In this document: positions 54,382 to 62,412 of the stretch, in pieces
Layout of the letters: each line of letters starts with the position of its first letter
Numbering within the stretch: the first letter of the stretch is position 1
Assembly: GCA_023953835.1 (NCBI GenBank)
Contig: JAMLJB010000001.1
Coordinates: 310,001 to 374,000, forward strand
Reading direction: 5' to 3'
DNA: 64,000 nucleotides
Source of the DNA: Rhizobiaceae bacterium
GTDB taxonomy: Bacteria > Pseudomonadota > Alphaproteobacteria > Rhizobiales > Rhizobiaceae
Notes under the pieces: model-generated
What the model saw: the letters and a program-made list of their open reading frames with translations, nothing else
The model's database searches: none
What the model was told of the DNA's origin: nothing
Translations under genes and position numbers: made by a program

Positions 54382-55250
54382 GGGACGATTGCCCCACCGT
54401 CGAAATTGCCCTCGTCGGTGGCATAGGCATAGGCCTGGTCGTTGCCGGGCAAATGCGGAAATCCCCTGAAATTCAACCCGTTGGAGAATTTCGCTCGACA
54501 GGTGGCAAAGGTTTTGTCGCATCCGGCGACGATTGAAAACGTATCACCCGCCTGCGGGATTCCATTGCCCACCATCAGGCTGACCGAGACGGTCGCGCCG
54601 TCCTTCCAATGCCGCACGACACGGATGCTGTTGCCTGCCCAGCTTCCGCTCGTCCATGTCAGCAACCCGTTGGTGAACAATCCGGCTGCGAATAAGCCAA
54701 GTCCCGATACGGTCGCGCCAGTCCGGCCTGTCGCTGCCACCACGGCGCCACTGCCCAGATGGGCGCCGCCGAGGGCAAACCTGCAACGGGCGTCGCCCAG
54801 TTCGGCATCGCACCTGCGCAGGATGTAGCGGCCATTGGGCTGGTCGAGCGCCCGCATCCGGCTTTCCAGTTCCGCCACGAACCGCCCGTCGCTGCGGGTG
54901 ATCTTGCCGACGATGGACTGGCCAATCAGCGCGAAGTCGCCGGGCTGCCGCCAATTCACGAGGAACGTTTCGACGGCCGCGCCGTCGAGCAGGCCCGCGG
55001 CAATGTCCTCATCCGAAATGCTTGCAGAGGACAATGCGCCTTCGACGTCGAGCGCCTCGGCCTGCATGCCGAGGCTCTGCTTCGCCTCGCTCGCGCCGAA
55101 TCCGCTTTGCGGTTCGCACGGAGTACCGTCGACCGTGATCGGCATGTCGTGGTCCGTGAAGCCCAGCACAGTTCCGTCCTTGCGGGTCAACCGCCAGCAA
55201 CGGCAAACGGTGGTGAGCGCACCCGCGAGGTGCTCGTTCAATGTGGTCAC
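54378..55250 (-). CDS. GTA g13 baseplate hub protein (DUF2163)
   Basis: A 290-residue protein of the DUF2163/BR0599 family. Signature parts: TTVCRCWRLTRKDGTVLGFTDHDMP, ADALDVEGALSS-type segment (AEALDVEGALSSASIS), and RRCDAELGDARCRF near residue 150; the C-terminus has CDKTFATCRAKFSNGLNFRGFPHLPGND. Cysteine pairs match family positions likely used for metal or disulfide binding. In RcGTA g13 is a hub protein carrying an iron-sulfur-like site. It overlaps g12 by four bases. Confidence 0.93.
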   Translation of the reverse strand: MTTLNEHLAGALTTVCRCWRLTRKDGTVLGFTDHDMPITVDGTPCEPQSGFGASEAKQSLGMQAEALDVEGALSSASISDEDIAAGLLDGAAVETFLVNWRQPGDFALIGQSIVGKITRSDGRFVAELESRMRALDQPNGRYILRRCDAELGDARCRFALGGAHLGSGAVVAATGRTGATVSGLGLFAAGLFTNGLLTWTSGSWAGNSIRVVRHWKDGATVSVSLMVGNGIPQAGDTFSIVAGCDKTFATCRAKFSNGLNFRGFPHLPGNDQAYAYATDEGNFDGGAIVP

Positions 55251-55894
55251 AGCAGCACCTCGATCAACGGAATGGCCGGAAACTGGCCCGCCTTGAACGC
55301 GGTCAGGCTTGCCGAAAGACTGTCGGTGTCGAAACGCACCGGCACGTCGAACTCATATCCCGCCGTCACAAGCTGGCCGGGCGCGGGGATTTCCTCCGCC
55401 GCAAAAACGATATCGCCGGTTGCCTGGTCGAACGAAAACGCCGGCGAGGCTTTTTCGACACCGTCGATGGCCACGAGGATCGCATCCTCCACCGGCTTCC
55501 GGATCGGACGCCGATAGGCATCAGCTCCCGTGCCATAGGTCTTGAGAAGCGCGAAGCGGGCATTCGTTCCGTCGCCCGATCCAAGCGGCTGGTCCAGCCA
55601 TCCCGGCGCGCGGTCAGGCGGGCAGGACCTCATGTCGAACGGATCGCGAAACCGGAAGGCATGCAGCGAGCCGCGCCGCGCCTCGAAGAAGGCCATCACC
55701 TCATGGAGATCGGCCAGCGACCTGACGCCGGTTCCCGCATCGTAGCGCCGCCTCGAATGGGCGAAGCGCTGGTTGCGCTTCTCGCGGCCCGAGGTCAGCG
55801 ACACGATTTCGTTTCGCCGCTCCGGTCCGCCCGTTGCCCCGAAGGCGACCGCAAGCGGAAAGCGTACATCGTGAAATTCGGAAAGCTCCGTCAT
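55247..55894 (-). CDS. GTA g12 distal tail protein (DUF2460)
   Basis: A 215-residue protein matching TIGR02217/DUF2460: FHDVRFPLAVAFGATGGPERRNEIVSL, YDAGTGVRSLADLHEVMAFFEARRGSLHAFRFRDPFD, and GYEFDVPVRFDTDSL near the end. It forms the ring that joins the tail tube to the baseplate. ATGA-type overlap with g13. Confidence 0.93.
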   Translation of the reverse strand: MTELSEFHDVRFPLAVAFGATGGPERRNEIVSLTSGREKRNQRFAHSRRRYDAGTGVRSLADLHEVMAFFEARRGSLHAFRFRDPFDMRSCPPDRAPGWLDQPLGSGDGTNARFALLKTYGTGADAYRRPIRKPVEDAILVAIDGVEKASPAFSFDQATGDIVFAAEEIPAPGQLVTAGYEFDVPVRFDTDSLSASLTAFKAGQFPAIPLIEVLL

Positions 55895-55903
55895 GGCTTG
55901 CCC

Positions 55904-56473
55904 CTATAGCGATCGCGCGCCGCGCCTGACGGCGCGCGCCAGCATTCCGGTGATCTGGGATTCGGATTTGCGGAAGGACGAGGCATCCTGCGCGTTGACG
56001 TTGAACACCACGTTCATGGGGGCCGCGCCGCCATTCGATGCAACACCCAGCCTGCCGTCAGCGGTCCGCTGCAAGGGCATGATCGCCTCTGAGCCCGCCT
56101 CGCCCATCAGGCCGAGCCCGCCACCCATGGGAAAATAGCTCGGCGATGACACCACGCCGCCGCTCGCAAACGGGACCACCTTCCCGGGCACGCCGCCCTT
56201 GGCGAACCCGGTGATCCCTCCGAACAGGCCGGAGAACATCGAATTGAACATGTTGCCGAGCGGGGCGAGGCCCCTGTTCAGCGCCATGCCCGCAATGTTC
56301 AGCCCGATCTGGCGCAGCACATCGTCCAGTTCCTTTCCGCTGACCGCCGCGCTGCGCAGGCCGGAGGTCAGGATCGAGCCGAAGCTGCCTGCAATCGTTT
56401 GCAGCCGCTCCATCTGCGTCTGGAACGCGCTTGTGTCCGCCTCGATCGACACGCTCACCGTTTCGTTTTCCAT
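55904..56473 (-). CDS. GTA g11 tape measure protein
   Basis: A 189-residue protein, short like RcGTA g11 because GTA tails are short. N-terminal helices (SVSIEADTSAFQTQMERLQTIAG) lead into a glycine-rich stretch (FAKGGVPGKVVPFASGGVVSSPSYFPMGGGLGLMGEAGSEAIMPLQ), the tape-measure C-terminal motif. It sets tail length and passes into the recipient membrane. Confidence 0.9.
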   Translation of the reverse strand: MENETVSVSIEADTSAFQTQMERLQTIAGSFGSILTSGLRSAAVSGKELDDVLRQIGLNIAGMALNRGLAPLGNMFNSMFSGLFGGITGFAKGGVPGKVVPFASGGVVSSPSYFPMGGGLGLMGEAGSEAIMPLQRTADGRLGVASNGGAAPMNVVFNVNAQDASSFRKSESQITGMLARAVRRGARSL

Positions 56474-56688
56474 TGCGCCTCCTTGTCGGGAAACAGGTTC
56501 ATCAATGCTTCAAGCTCGCCGCGCGACGGCGCGCTGCCGCTTTGCGGTCGCAGCACACTCCACGCACGCTCGAACTCGCGCGGTGTCATCGACCAGAAGT
56601 CGGCTGGCGAAAGCCGCAGCAGGCCAAGCCCGACCGCCATCGCGTCGGCCCAGGGAAAAGGCCGGGGGCGGCCCGCTGCGGCTTTCAA
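56455..56688 (-). CDS. GTA g10.1 tail assembly chaperone (rcc01693 family)
   Basis: A 77-residue protein containing FPWADAMAVGLGLLRLSPADFWSMTPREFERAWSVLR, the TIGR02216/rcc01693 signature. The start is a TTG at 56688 overlapping the g10 stop as TTGA. The frame remains open much farther upstream, inside g10, but that part is Arg/Gly-rich and not like the family. Overlaps the g11 start by 19 bases. Confidence 0.85.
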   Translation of the reverse strand: MKAAAGRPRPFPWADAMAVGLGLLRLSPADFWSMTPREFERAWSVLRPQSGSAPSRGELEALMNLFPDKEAQWKTKR

Positions 56689-57026
56689 GGGTTTTGCGGA
56701 ATGCCCTGCGCGTCGGTTCCGCCGAAGGTCTCGGTCAACAGTTGCGAGACGATGCGGGCATAGCCCGCCGCCCCGCCCTCGACTCGTAGGGCGGCGACCG
56801 CCGCGTCCTCGATCGCCTCGCCCGCGCCGCGCAGCCCAGCCGCGATGACACGGATCATGTCGCGCGCCGAAAGCCTGCCGCTGGTGAAGCGCTCGACGAG
56901 CGCGCCGAGATCGTCGGCTGCAAAGGCATCCTCCAGTTCGGCCAGAGCGCCCAGCGTCAGGCACAGGCGGCGCGGCTTGCCGTCCAGCACCGCCTCGATC
57001 TCGCCACGCCTGCGGTTCGCGCTCAT
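56685..57026 (-). CDS. GTA g10 tail assembly chaperone (GTA_GP10 family)
   Basis: A 113-residue protein: GEIEAVLDGKPRRLCLTLGALAELEDAFAADDLGALVERFTSGRLSARDMIRVIAAGLRGAG, matching the GTA TAC family. It chaperones tube or tape-measure assembly. The neighbouring g10.1 start overlaps its stop; overlaps g9 by four bases. Confidence 0.92.
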   Translation of the reverse strand: MSANRRRGEIEAVLDGKPRRLCLTLGALAELEDAFAADDLGALVERFTSGRLSARDMIRVIAAGLRGAGEAIEDAAVAALRVEGGAAGYARIVSQLLTETFGGTDAQGIPQNP

Positions 57027-57439
57027 ATCGCCTCCGCGAAGCTGACCTCGCCCGCTGATTCCAGCGCGATCTCGAAACTCACCTCGCCGTCATGGCTGCC
57101 GGAATATTCGAGCGCCGTGATCTGGAACGGGCCTTGCACCGTGCCGAAATCGGGAACGATCACCTGCCAGCCCGAAATTTCGCCCGCAAAGAACGCCTCG
57201 CGAATCTTCGCGTCGGATTGCGCATCCTTGAAAATGCCGGAACCGCTGACCGAGGCGCGCTGGACACCTGCGCCCGCCAGCAATTCCCGCCAGCGGCCCG
57301 CCGAATCCTGGTCGGTGATGTCCACGGTCTGGCTGTTGAAGGCGAGCTTTCGCGAACGCAGCCCCGCCACGGTGACATAGCCGTCCGGCTCACCCGTATC
57401 GACCTTCAAGAGAAGGTCCTTTCCTTTCTGAGCACCCAA
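57023..57439 (-). CDS. GTA g9 major tail (tube) protein
   Basis: A 138-residue tail-tube protein of the TP901-1 type: KGKDLLLKVDTGEPDGYVTVAGLRSRKLAFNSQTVDITDQDSAGRWRELLAGAG, with EYSGSHDGEVSFEIALESAG at the C-terminus. Hexameric rings of it form the tail tube. AAAGGAAAAC lies upstream of the ATG. Confidence 0.93.
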   Translation of the reverse strand: MGAQKGKDLLLKVDTGEPDGYVTVAGLRSRKLAFNSQTVDITDQDSAGRWRELLAGAGVQRASVSGSGIFKDAQSDAKIREAFFAGEISGWQVIVPDFGTVQGPFQITALEYSGSHDGEVSFEIALESAGEVSFAEAI

Positions 57440-57518
57440 TGCGTTTTCCTTTCGGACAAATGGGCGCGAACGCCGGGCAGGCGCCCGACGCTGCGCGTTT
57501 CTTCGGATGAAATGTGGA

Positions 57519-57926
57519 TCAGCCCGCTTCGATGATCGCCCGGAAGCGGAGCAGCCCGTGGGTCACGGACTGGTCCTCGTCGAAGCGGGTTTCCGCGAAT
57601 TCCTGACGGAGGTTCACGAGGCGAAAGCCGGTCATCGCAAGCGGCTGGTCGTTCAGGCGCGCTTCGATGATCCCCATGATGTCCAGCGTTTCCTTCTTGC
57701 CCTTGGCCTTCGACCAAACATGCACCGTGAAAAGGTGCTCGGTGCCGATCTCGGTGCCGGTGCTCCAGTCGTAGACGCTGGTCCGACCGAAGGTGACATA
57801 GGGAAAGGCTGCATCCGACCTCGTATGGTCGTAGATCTTCGGGCCGCCGAGCGCGTCCACCAGCGTGTCATCGCCTTTCAACGCGGCAAAGATCGCCATT
57901 TGCAATTCAGCCGCGGCGGACGCCAT
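57519..57926 (-). CDS. GTA g8 tail terminator protein (DUF3168)
   Basis: A 135-residue DUF3168 protein: LQMAIFAALKGDDTLVDALGGPKIYDH, PYVTFGRTSVYDWSTGTEIGTEHLFTVHVWS, and FDEDQSVTHGLLRFRAIIEA. It closes the top of the tail tube for joining to the head. I start at ATG 57926, five bases after GGGAGAG; an ATG three bases upstream and a longer frame to 58016 are less likely. Confidence 0.92.
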   Translation of the reverse strand: MASAAAELQMAIFAALKGDDTLVDALGGPKIYDHTRSDAAFPYVTFGRTSVYDWSTGTEIGTEHLFTVHVWSKAKGKKETLDIMGIIEARLNDQPLAMTGFRLVNLRQEFAETRFDEDQSVTHGLLRFRAIIEAG

Positions 57927-58083
57927 CATTCTCTCCCTTGCCGGTGCGCGGATTGCCAGGCCGCACGGCCTTTTTTGCTCCCGCGCGAACCTGCCCGCGT
58001 TCCACGTCTTCCGCAAGACCGTGCACGCGCGCCCGCAGCGCCCGGATCAGTCCCTGCACCGTCAGCTTTGCCGCGAGCTTCAT
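57907..58083 (-). CDS. Extra small protein inside the GTA operon, between g7 and g8
   Basis: A 58-residue basic protein starting MKLAAKLTVQGLIRALRARVHGLAEDV with a Lys/Arg-rich tail. Its ATG overlaps the g7 stop in ATGA, GAAGGGCG sits just upstream, and its end overlaps the g8 start by 20 bases, so it is wedged tightly in the operon. I do not know a RcGTA counterpart at this position. It could be a small head-tail or DNA-binding factor. Confidence 0.6.
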   Translation of the reverse strand: MKLAAKLTVQGLIRALRARVHGLAEDVERGQVRAGAKKAVRPGNPRTGKGENDGVRRG

Positions 58084-58415
58084 GCGCCCTTCTCCGTCGC
58101 CATGCACATCAGGTAGCGCCCGGTCTCATCGGGATCGTGCACGGTGACAACCTCCAGCACGCGCTCGCCGAGCGCGAAGCGCATGCCGCTCGCCAACCCC
58201 GGCTGCCACCTGACGTAGACGCGATGCGTTACGGTCTCCGTGGTCTGGTCCGCCGCAAAATTGCTGGCGGCATCGAGCGGTTCGATCTTCGCGAAAAGAA
58301 CCGCCGTCTCCACCCAGTTTTCGGAATAGCCGCCCAGCGCGTCATAGACGGTCTGGCATTCCTGGAGGGAAAGCTCCGTGCGGAACTCTCCCGGATCGAT
58401 CTGCAAAGTGCTCAT
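58080..58415 (-). CDS. GTA g7 head-tail stopper/adaptor protein
   Basis: A 111-residue SPP1 gp16-like head-closure protein: FRTELSLQECQTVYDALGGYSENWVETAVLFAKIEPL, ETVTHRVYVRWQPGLASGMRFALGERVLEVVTVHDPDETGRYLMC. It starts at an ATG sharing one base with the g6 stop (TGATG). Confidence 0.92.
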   Translation of the reverse strand: MSTLQIDPGEFRTELSLQECQTVYDALGGYSENWVETAVLFAKIEPLDAASNFAADQTTETVTHRVYVRWQPGLASGMRFALGERVLEVVTVHDPDETGRYLMCMATEKGA

Positions 58416-58984
58416 CAAAGCCGCCTTTCGATATAGCCGGAAATCATGCGCTCATAGCCAGCCGGATAGGACACCGGCTGGTCGGACGGGCCGAAGCTCG
58501 TGCGAAATTCGTACCAGTGCGCCGCAAGGTGGGTGATCGCCCGGCGCAGAAGGTCGGGCACATCCGGCCCGGCCTCGCCGAAGCCGCAGGTGAACTCGAC
58601 CTCGACGCCATTCATCGCGCGCAGGCCACCTGCCTGTTCGGCCAGCAGGATGCGTGCGGGACGCGACAAGGTGTCGGTCTGGTATGCGCCCGCGTCGAGG
58701 ATTTGCGGGGTGCCGTCTTGCGCGTAGAGCGTTACCGACACCACCTCGCGGACTGGATGGCGCGGCAGCAAAATCATGCCGCCCGTCATCGGCCGGTCCA
58801 TGACCAGCCGCCAGCCCTGTTCGATCAAGGCAAGGCCGGTAACCCGCTCGACATCCTCGCGCGCGGCGCGGAGCAGACCGGCGAGAAGCTCGTCCTCGCT
58901 GGAATGGCTCAGCCGCAAATATTGTTTCAGTTCGGCCAGGGTCACGGGTTCGACCTCCGGCCCTGTCATTCGGATAAGCGTCAC
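58415..58984 (-). CDS. GTA g6 head-tail connector (adaptor) protein
   Basis: A 189-residue gp6-like connector: EPVTLAELKQYLRLSHSSEDELLAGLLRAAREDVERVTGLALIEQGWRLVMDRP, VEVEFTCGFGEAGPDVPDLLRRAITHLAAHWYEFR. It docks beneath the portal and links to the stopper. Separated from the capsid gene by about 80 bp, which shows no feature beyond a small gap. Confidence 0.93.
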   Translation of the reverse strand: MTLIRMTGPEVEPVTLAELKQYLRLSHSSEDELLAGLLRAAREDVERVTGLALIEQGWRLVMDRPMTGGMILLPRHPVREVVSVTLYAQDGTPQILDAGAYQTDTLSRPARILLAEQAGGLRAMNGVEVEFTCGFGEAGPDVPDLLRRAITHLAAHWYEFRTSFGPSDQPVSYPAGYERMISGYIERRL

Positions 58985-59066
58985 GGATCAGCGCCTCATA
59001 TGGAGAGAAAAATGCGGCTCCGGCCGGAGGGAAAGCCGGAGCCGCGCCGCACCTGACCGGGAGGGG

Positions 59067-60308
59067 TCAGGCGGCGGCAAACTTCATCAGCTTCACCGCG
59101 TCGAAATCCTGCACGCCGCCGCCGACCCGCTTGGTCGTGTAGAACAGCACATAGGGCTTGGCCGAATAGGGATCGCGCAGCACCCGGACCCCGGTGCGAT
59201 CCACCACCAGATAGCCCCGGCCAAAATCGCCGAAGGCAATCGACGCCGAATTGGCGGCGATGTCGGGCATGTCCTCCGCCTCGACCAGCGGGAAGCCCAG
59301 CAGCGTTGCCCGCTGACCGGCGACGGCGGGCGGCGCCCACAGATAATTGCCGTCGGCGTCCTTCAGCTTGCGGATCGCCGCCTGCGTCTTGCGGTTCATC
59401 ACCCAGCTTGAATTCTGCCGGTATCCCGCCTTCAGCGCATAGACGAGATCGATCAGCTTGTCGGACGGATTGCTTGCCGGAAGCGCGCCTGAGACGCCCG
59501 TTGCCAGATAGCCGATCTTGCCCCATTCCCAGGCGCTTTCAGCCACCTGGTCGTAGTTCAGCAGGCCGCTCGGCTTGCTAACGCCGTCGCCGGTGATGAA
59601 GGCTGACCCTTCCTGCGCGGCAAAGGCGGCATCGACCTCGCTTGCGATCCACTGGTCGAGATCGACCACGGAGTCCTCCAGCAGCGCCGATGTCGCCGCG
59701 GGCATGGCGTAAAGCTCCATGGTCGGAAACTGCAATTCGGCGAGCGTCGGCGAAGCCGTCTGCGGACGCGCCGCCGTTTCCGAAACCCAGCCCACCGCCG
59801 GGCCGCCGACCGCGAACGGCTTCTTCAGCACCGCCGACGACACCTGCCGGACGGACGCGATCGAGCGAACCGGCGACAGCGCCGCGAGGCGCTTGCCCAC
59901 CTCCGCCTCGGTCTGCGCCGGCACCAGATAGCCGCCGTCCTGCCCGGACCCGTAGGACATCGCCTTCGCGTCCAGCGCGCGAAGCTGGCGATCGTCGCCG
60001 GAGCGCATGTAGGCGTCGAAGGCGTCCTTGTGCTCGTCGGGCTGCACGGTTCCCGACCCGCCGAGGCCCGGCCGAAGCCCCTTCATCGCCAGCGCATCGA
60101 GCGCCTTCTTCTGCTCGTCAAGCGCATGCGAGATGCGGTCCACCTTCTCGGTGGTCACCACATCGGCGCCGAGGCGCGTTTCGAGCTGGGCGAGCCGTTC
60201 GTCATTGGCGTGCCTGAAGCTCTCGAACGAGGACATGAATGCGCCGAATGCGTCGGAGAGGTCGCCGCCCTTGCTTTCCGGTGCGCGTTGCTCTTGGTTC
60301 ATTGCCAT
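59067..60308 (-). CDS. GTA g5 major capsid protein (HK97 fold)
   Basis: A 413-residue HK97-type capsid protein. The first ~100 residues are charged and coiled (ERLAQLETRLGADVV, DRISHALDEQKKALDAL), the delta/scaffold region removed by the g4 protease. The shell domain has GGYLVPAQTEAEVGKRLAALSPVRSIASVRQVSS, AAFAAQEGSAFITGDGVSKPSGLLNY and the C-terminal FGDFGRGYLVVDRTGVRVLRDPYSAKPYVLFYTTKRVGGGVQDFDAVKLMKFA. AAGGA precedes the ATG; overlaps g4 by ten bases. Confidence 0.94.
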   Translation of the reverse strand: MAMNQEQRAPESKGGDLSDAFGAFMSSFESFRHANDERLAQLETRLGADVVTTEKVDRISHALDEQKKALDALAMKGLRPGLGGSGTVQPDEHKDAFDAYMRSGDDRQLRALDAKAMSYGSGQDGGYLVPAQTEAEVGKRLAALSPVRSIASVRQVSSAVLKKPFAVGGPAVGWVSETAARPQTASPTLAELQFPTMELYAMPAATSALLEDSVVDLDQWIASEVDAAFAAQEGSAFITGDGVSKPSGLLNYDQVAESAWEWGKIGYLATGVSGALPASNPSDKLIDLVYALKAGYRQNSSWVMNRKTQAAIRKLKDADGNYLWAPPAVAGQRATLLGFPLVEAEDMPDIAANSASIAFGDFGRGYLVVDRTGVRVLRDPYSAKPYVLFYTTKRVGGGVQDFDAVKLMKFAAA

Positions 60309-60874
60309 GTGTTGCCGTTCCTTTCGTTGAACATGCGGGAAGCCGCGCGAAACCGCGCGGCCAGTTGCCTTTCTCGCGGCGCTTCACAGCCGCCCTTCAC
60401 CACGGCGACGCGTGCGCCCGGCAGCATCGGGAATGTCACCACCGAGATTTCCCAGAGATCGGCCTCCAGAATGCGGCGAAGCCCCTTTGCCTTGTCCGCG
60501 CTGGCGCGCACCGTGCGAAAGCCGATGGAAAGACCGTCGAGCGCGCCCGCACGCATCAGGTTCAGCACCTCCGCCGCGCGACCGACGCCCTCCGTCAGCC
60601 TGCCCTTCACGAACAGGCCGAGCGCATCTTCCCGAATTTCGGTCCACACGCCGATCGGTTGGTTCGGATCGTGCTGGAACAACATGCGGATCGCGCCCGC
60701 CCCGCGCCGTGCCAGCGAACGGGCGAACGCGCCGCGCTCCACCACGTCCTGCGCCAGGTCCGTCTCGCCGAACAGGCTCGCATAACCGCTGAAAACGCCG
60801 CTCTCATCGACGCGCGCCAGCGCCAGATCCACGCGCTTCGTGTCGAGCAGGCGCGCCAAAGCCCCACTATCCAT
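60299..60874 (-). CDS. GTA g4 prohead protease (HK97 family)
   Basis: A 191-residue serine protease of the HK97 prohead type: FSGYASLFGETDLAQDVVERGAFARSLA, MLFQHDPNQPIGVWTEIREDALGLFVKGRL with the catalytic His, and LMRAGALDGLSIGFRTVRAS with the catalytic Ser. It trims the capsid N-terminal domain during assembly. Overlaps the upstream small gene by eight bases. Confidence 0.93.
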   Translation of the reverse strand: MDSGALARLLDTKRVDLALARVDESGVFSGYASLFGETDLAQDVVERGAFARSLARRGAGAIRMLFQHDPNQPIGVWTEIREDALGLFVKGRLTEGVGRAAEVLNLMRAGALDGLSIGFRTVRASADKAKGLRRILEADLWEISVVTFPMLPGARVAVVKGGCEAPRERQLAARFRAASRMFNERNGNTWQ

Positions 60875-61196
60875 GCTTCAATTCCTTCTTGCCGATTTCC
60901 GACTGGAAGAAGCGCAGGGTCAGCCCCAGCGCCCACCATGCACACAGGCTGGCGACGGCAGCCCCGGTCAGCACCGTTTCATTCGGCCCGAGCAGAGTTC
61001 GCACGCCCAGCTCGTCGGCGAGCTTGACGCCGACCGTGCCGCCGAACACCAGCCCGCAGGCCACGCCCACGAAAAACCGCAGCGCCGCCTCGCGACGCCC
61101 GCGCGGCAACACATAGGCAAGCGATATCGCGGAACCGGCAACCGCGCCGGCTCCCTTCACGGCCCATTCCAGAGCCGCGTCAGGCACATGCTGCAT
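60867..61196 (-). CDS. Small membrane protein at the GTA g3.5 position
   Basis: A 109-residue protein with three hydrophobic segments (AGAVAGSAISLAYVL; FFVGVACGLVFGGTVGV; VLTGAAVASLCAWWALGLTLRF) and a short basic tail. It occupies the slot between portal and protease where RcGTA has orfg3.5; such proteins are found in rhizobial GTA clusters without known role. AAGGA lies upstream. Confidence 0.8.
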   Translation of the reverse strand: MQHVPDAALEWAVKGAGAVAGSAISLAYVLPRGRREAALRFFVGVACGLVFGGTVGVKLADELGVRTLLGPNETVLTGAAVASLCAWWALGLTLRFFQSEIGKKELKHG

Positions 61197-61226
61197 GACG
61201 TCATCTTTCCTTGAAAATGCGCGGCG

Positions 61227-62387
61227 CTACGCCCGCTCGCCATATCCGACGGCAGCGCGCTTCTCATCGTCGGTGAGAAAACCTGCTGCACTGACCCGCG
61301 CCCAGAGCGCGTCGCGCTCCGCCGCCAGCCCCTCGATGGCATCGGCATCGAACCACAGCCGCACGCGCTCGCCAAAGAGCGGCGCGAGCCAGGCGGAAAG
61401 GTCGCGTACCGTCCGCGACAGCAATGGCAAAACGGTAAGCCGATAGAATGCCCGGTTGGCCTCCTGATAGTTCGAATAGGTGCTGTCGCCGGGAATGCCG
61501 AGCAGCATGGGCGGCACGCCGAACGCCAGAGCGATGTCGCGGCTGGCGGAATGTTTCGCCTCGACGAAATCCATATCCTTCGGCGTCAGCGCCATCGGCT
61601 TCCAGTCCAGCCCACCTTCCAGAAGAAGCGGCCTGCCCGCGCGCGCCGGGCCTGAATAGCCCTCCTCAAGCTCCGATTTCAGCCGGTCAAACTGGTCTCC
61701 AGACAGATTGCCACCGTCCTTTGGCGCATAGACAAGCGCGCCTGAAGGCCGCGCGGAATTGTCGAGCAGGCCCTTGTTCCAGCGCGCCGCGGCATGATGC
61801 GTGTCGAGCGCGACGAGCGCGGCCTCAAGCGGTGCAAAGCCGTAGAGATCGTCGAGCGGATGAAACAGGGAAAGATGCACGGCCCCGCCGCCCGGCAGCA
61901 ATCCGAGCGGCACCTTGCGCCGCTTCGTTCCCTCGCAATGTTCCAGTCCGGTCGGCCAGCCTCCCGCGTCGGAAACCACGCTCACGCGGTCGGGGCGCAG
62001 TAGATGCATTTCGCGCGCATTCGGCCCGGCCTCGATCAGTTCGACATAGGCATTGCCGGAAATCAGCAGATGGCCGTAAAGCGCCTCGAAAAACGTGCCG
62101 CCCGCCTGTCGCGGATTGGGCCGCGCCAAAAGGTCGAGCATGGGATGGCGCGCAAGCTCCGTCTCCTCCTCGAACAGAAGCAGCGGCACCGCCGCCACCG
62201 CCTCGCAGATCATGCGCACGGCGCGATGGGCGACGGGGTTGCCCATGAAGCCGACACGCGCCAGCGAGACGTAGTCCCGCCGTGTCCATCGCGCTTCGCC
62301 CTGCGTCTGCAAGGTCACGAATCCGTAGCCATCCTTGCGCTCGAGGCGTGCGCGGTCCCCCCGTTGCCAGGGCCATGTCCATTTCAT
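61227..62387 (-). CDS. GTA g3 portal protein (HK97 family)
   Basis: A 386-residue portal: ARWTRRDYVSLARVGFMGNPVAHRAVRMICEAVAAVPLLLF, LLARPNPRQAGGTFFEALYGHLLISGNAYVE, DLYGFAPLEAALVALDTHHAAARWNKGLLDN, and GVPPMLLGIPGDSTYSNYQEANRAFYR. Twelve copies form the DNA entry pore at one head vertex. I start at ATG 62387 (GGGG upstream); a TTG six bases earlier is in frame. Confidence 0.94.
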   Translation of the reverse strand: MKWTWPWQRGDRARLERKDGYGFVTLQTQGEARWTRRDYVSLARVGFMGNPVAHRAVRMICEAVAAVPLLLFEEETELARHPMLDLLARPNPRQAGGTFFEALYGHLLISGNAYVELIEAGPNAREMHLLRPDRVSVVSDAGGWPTGLEHCEGTKRRKVPLGLLPGGGAVHLSLFHPLDDLYGFAPLEAALVALDTHHAAARWNKGLLDNSARPSGALVYAPKDGGNLSGDQFDRLKSELEEGYSGPARAGRPLLLEGGLDWKPMALTPKDMDFVEAKHSASRDIALAFGVPPMLLGIPGDSTYSNYQEANRAFYRLTVLPLLSRTVRDLSAWLAPLFGERVRLWFDADAIEGLAAERDALWARVSAAGFLTDDEKRAAVGYGERA

Positions 62388-62412
62388 CAGCAATCCCCTT
62401 GAATTGGTCCGC

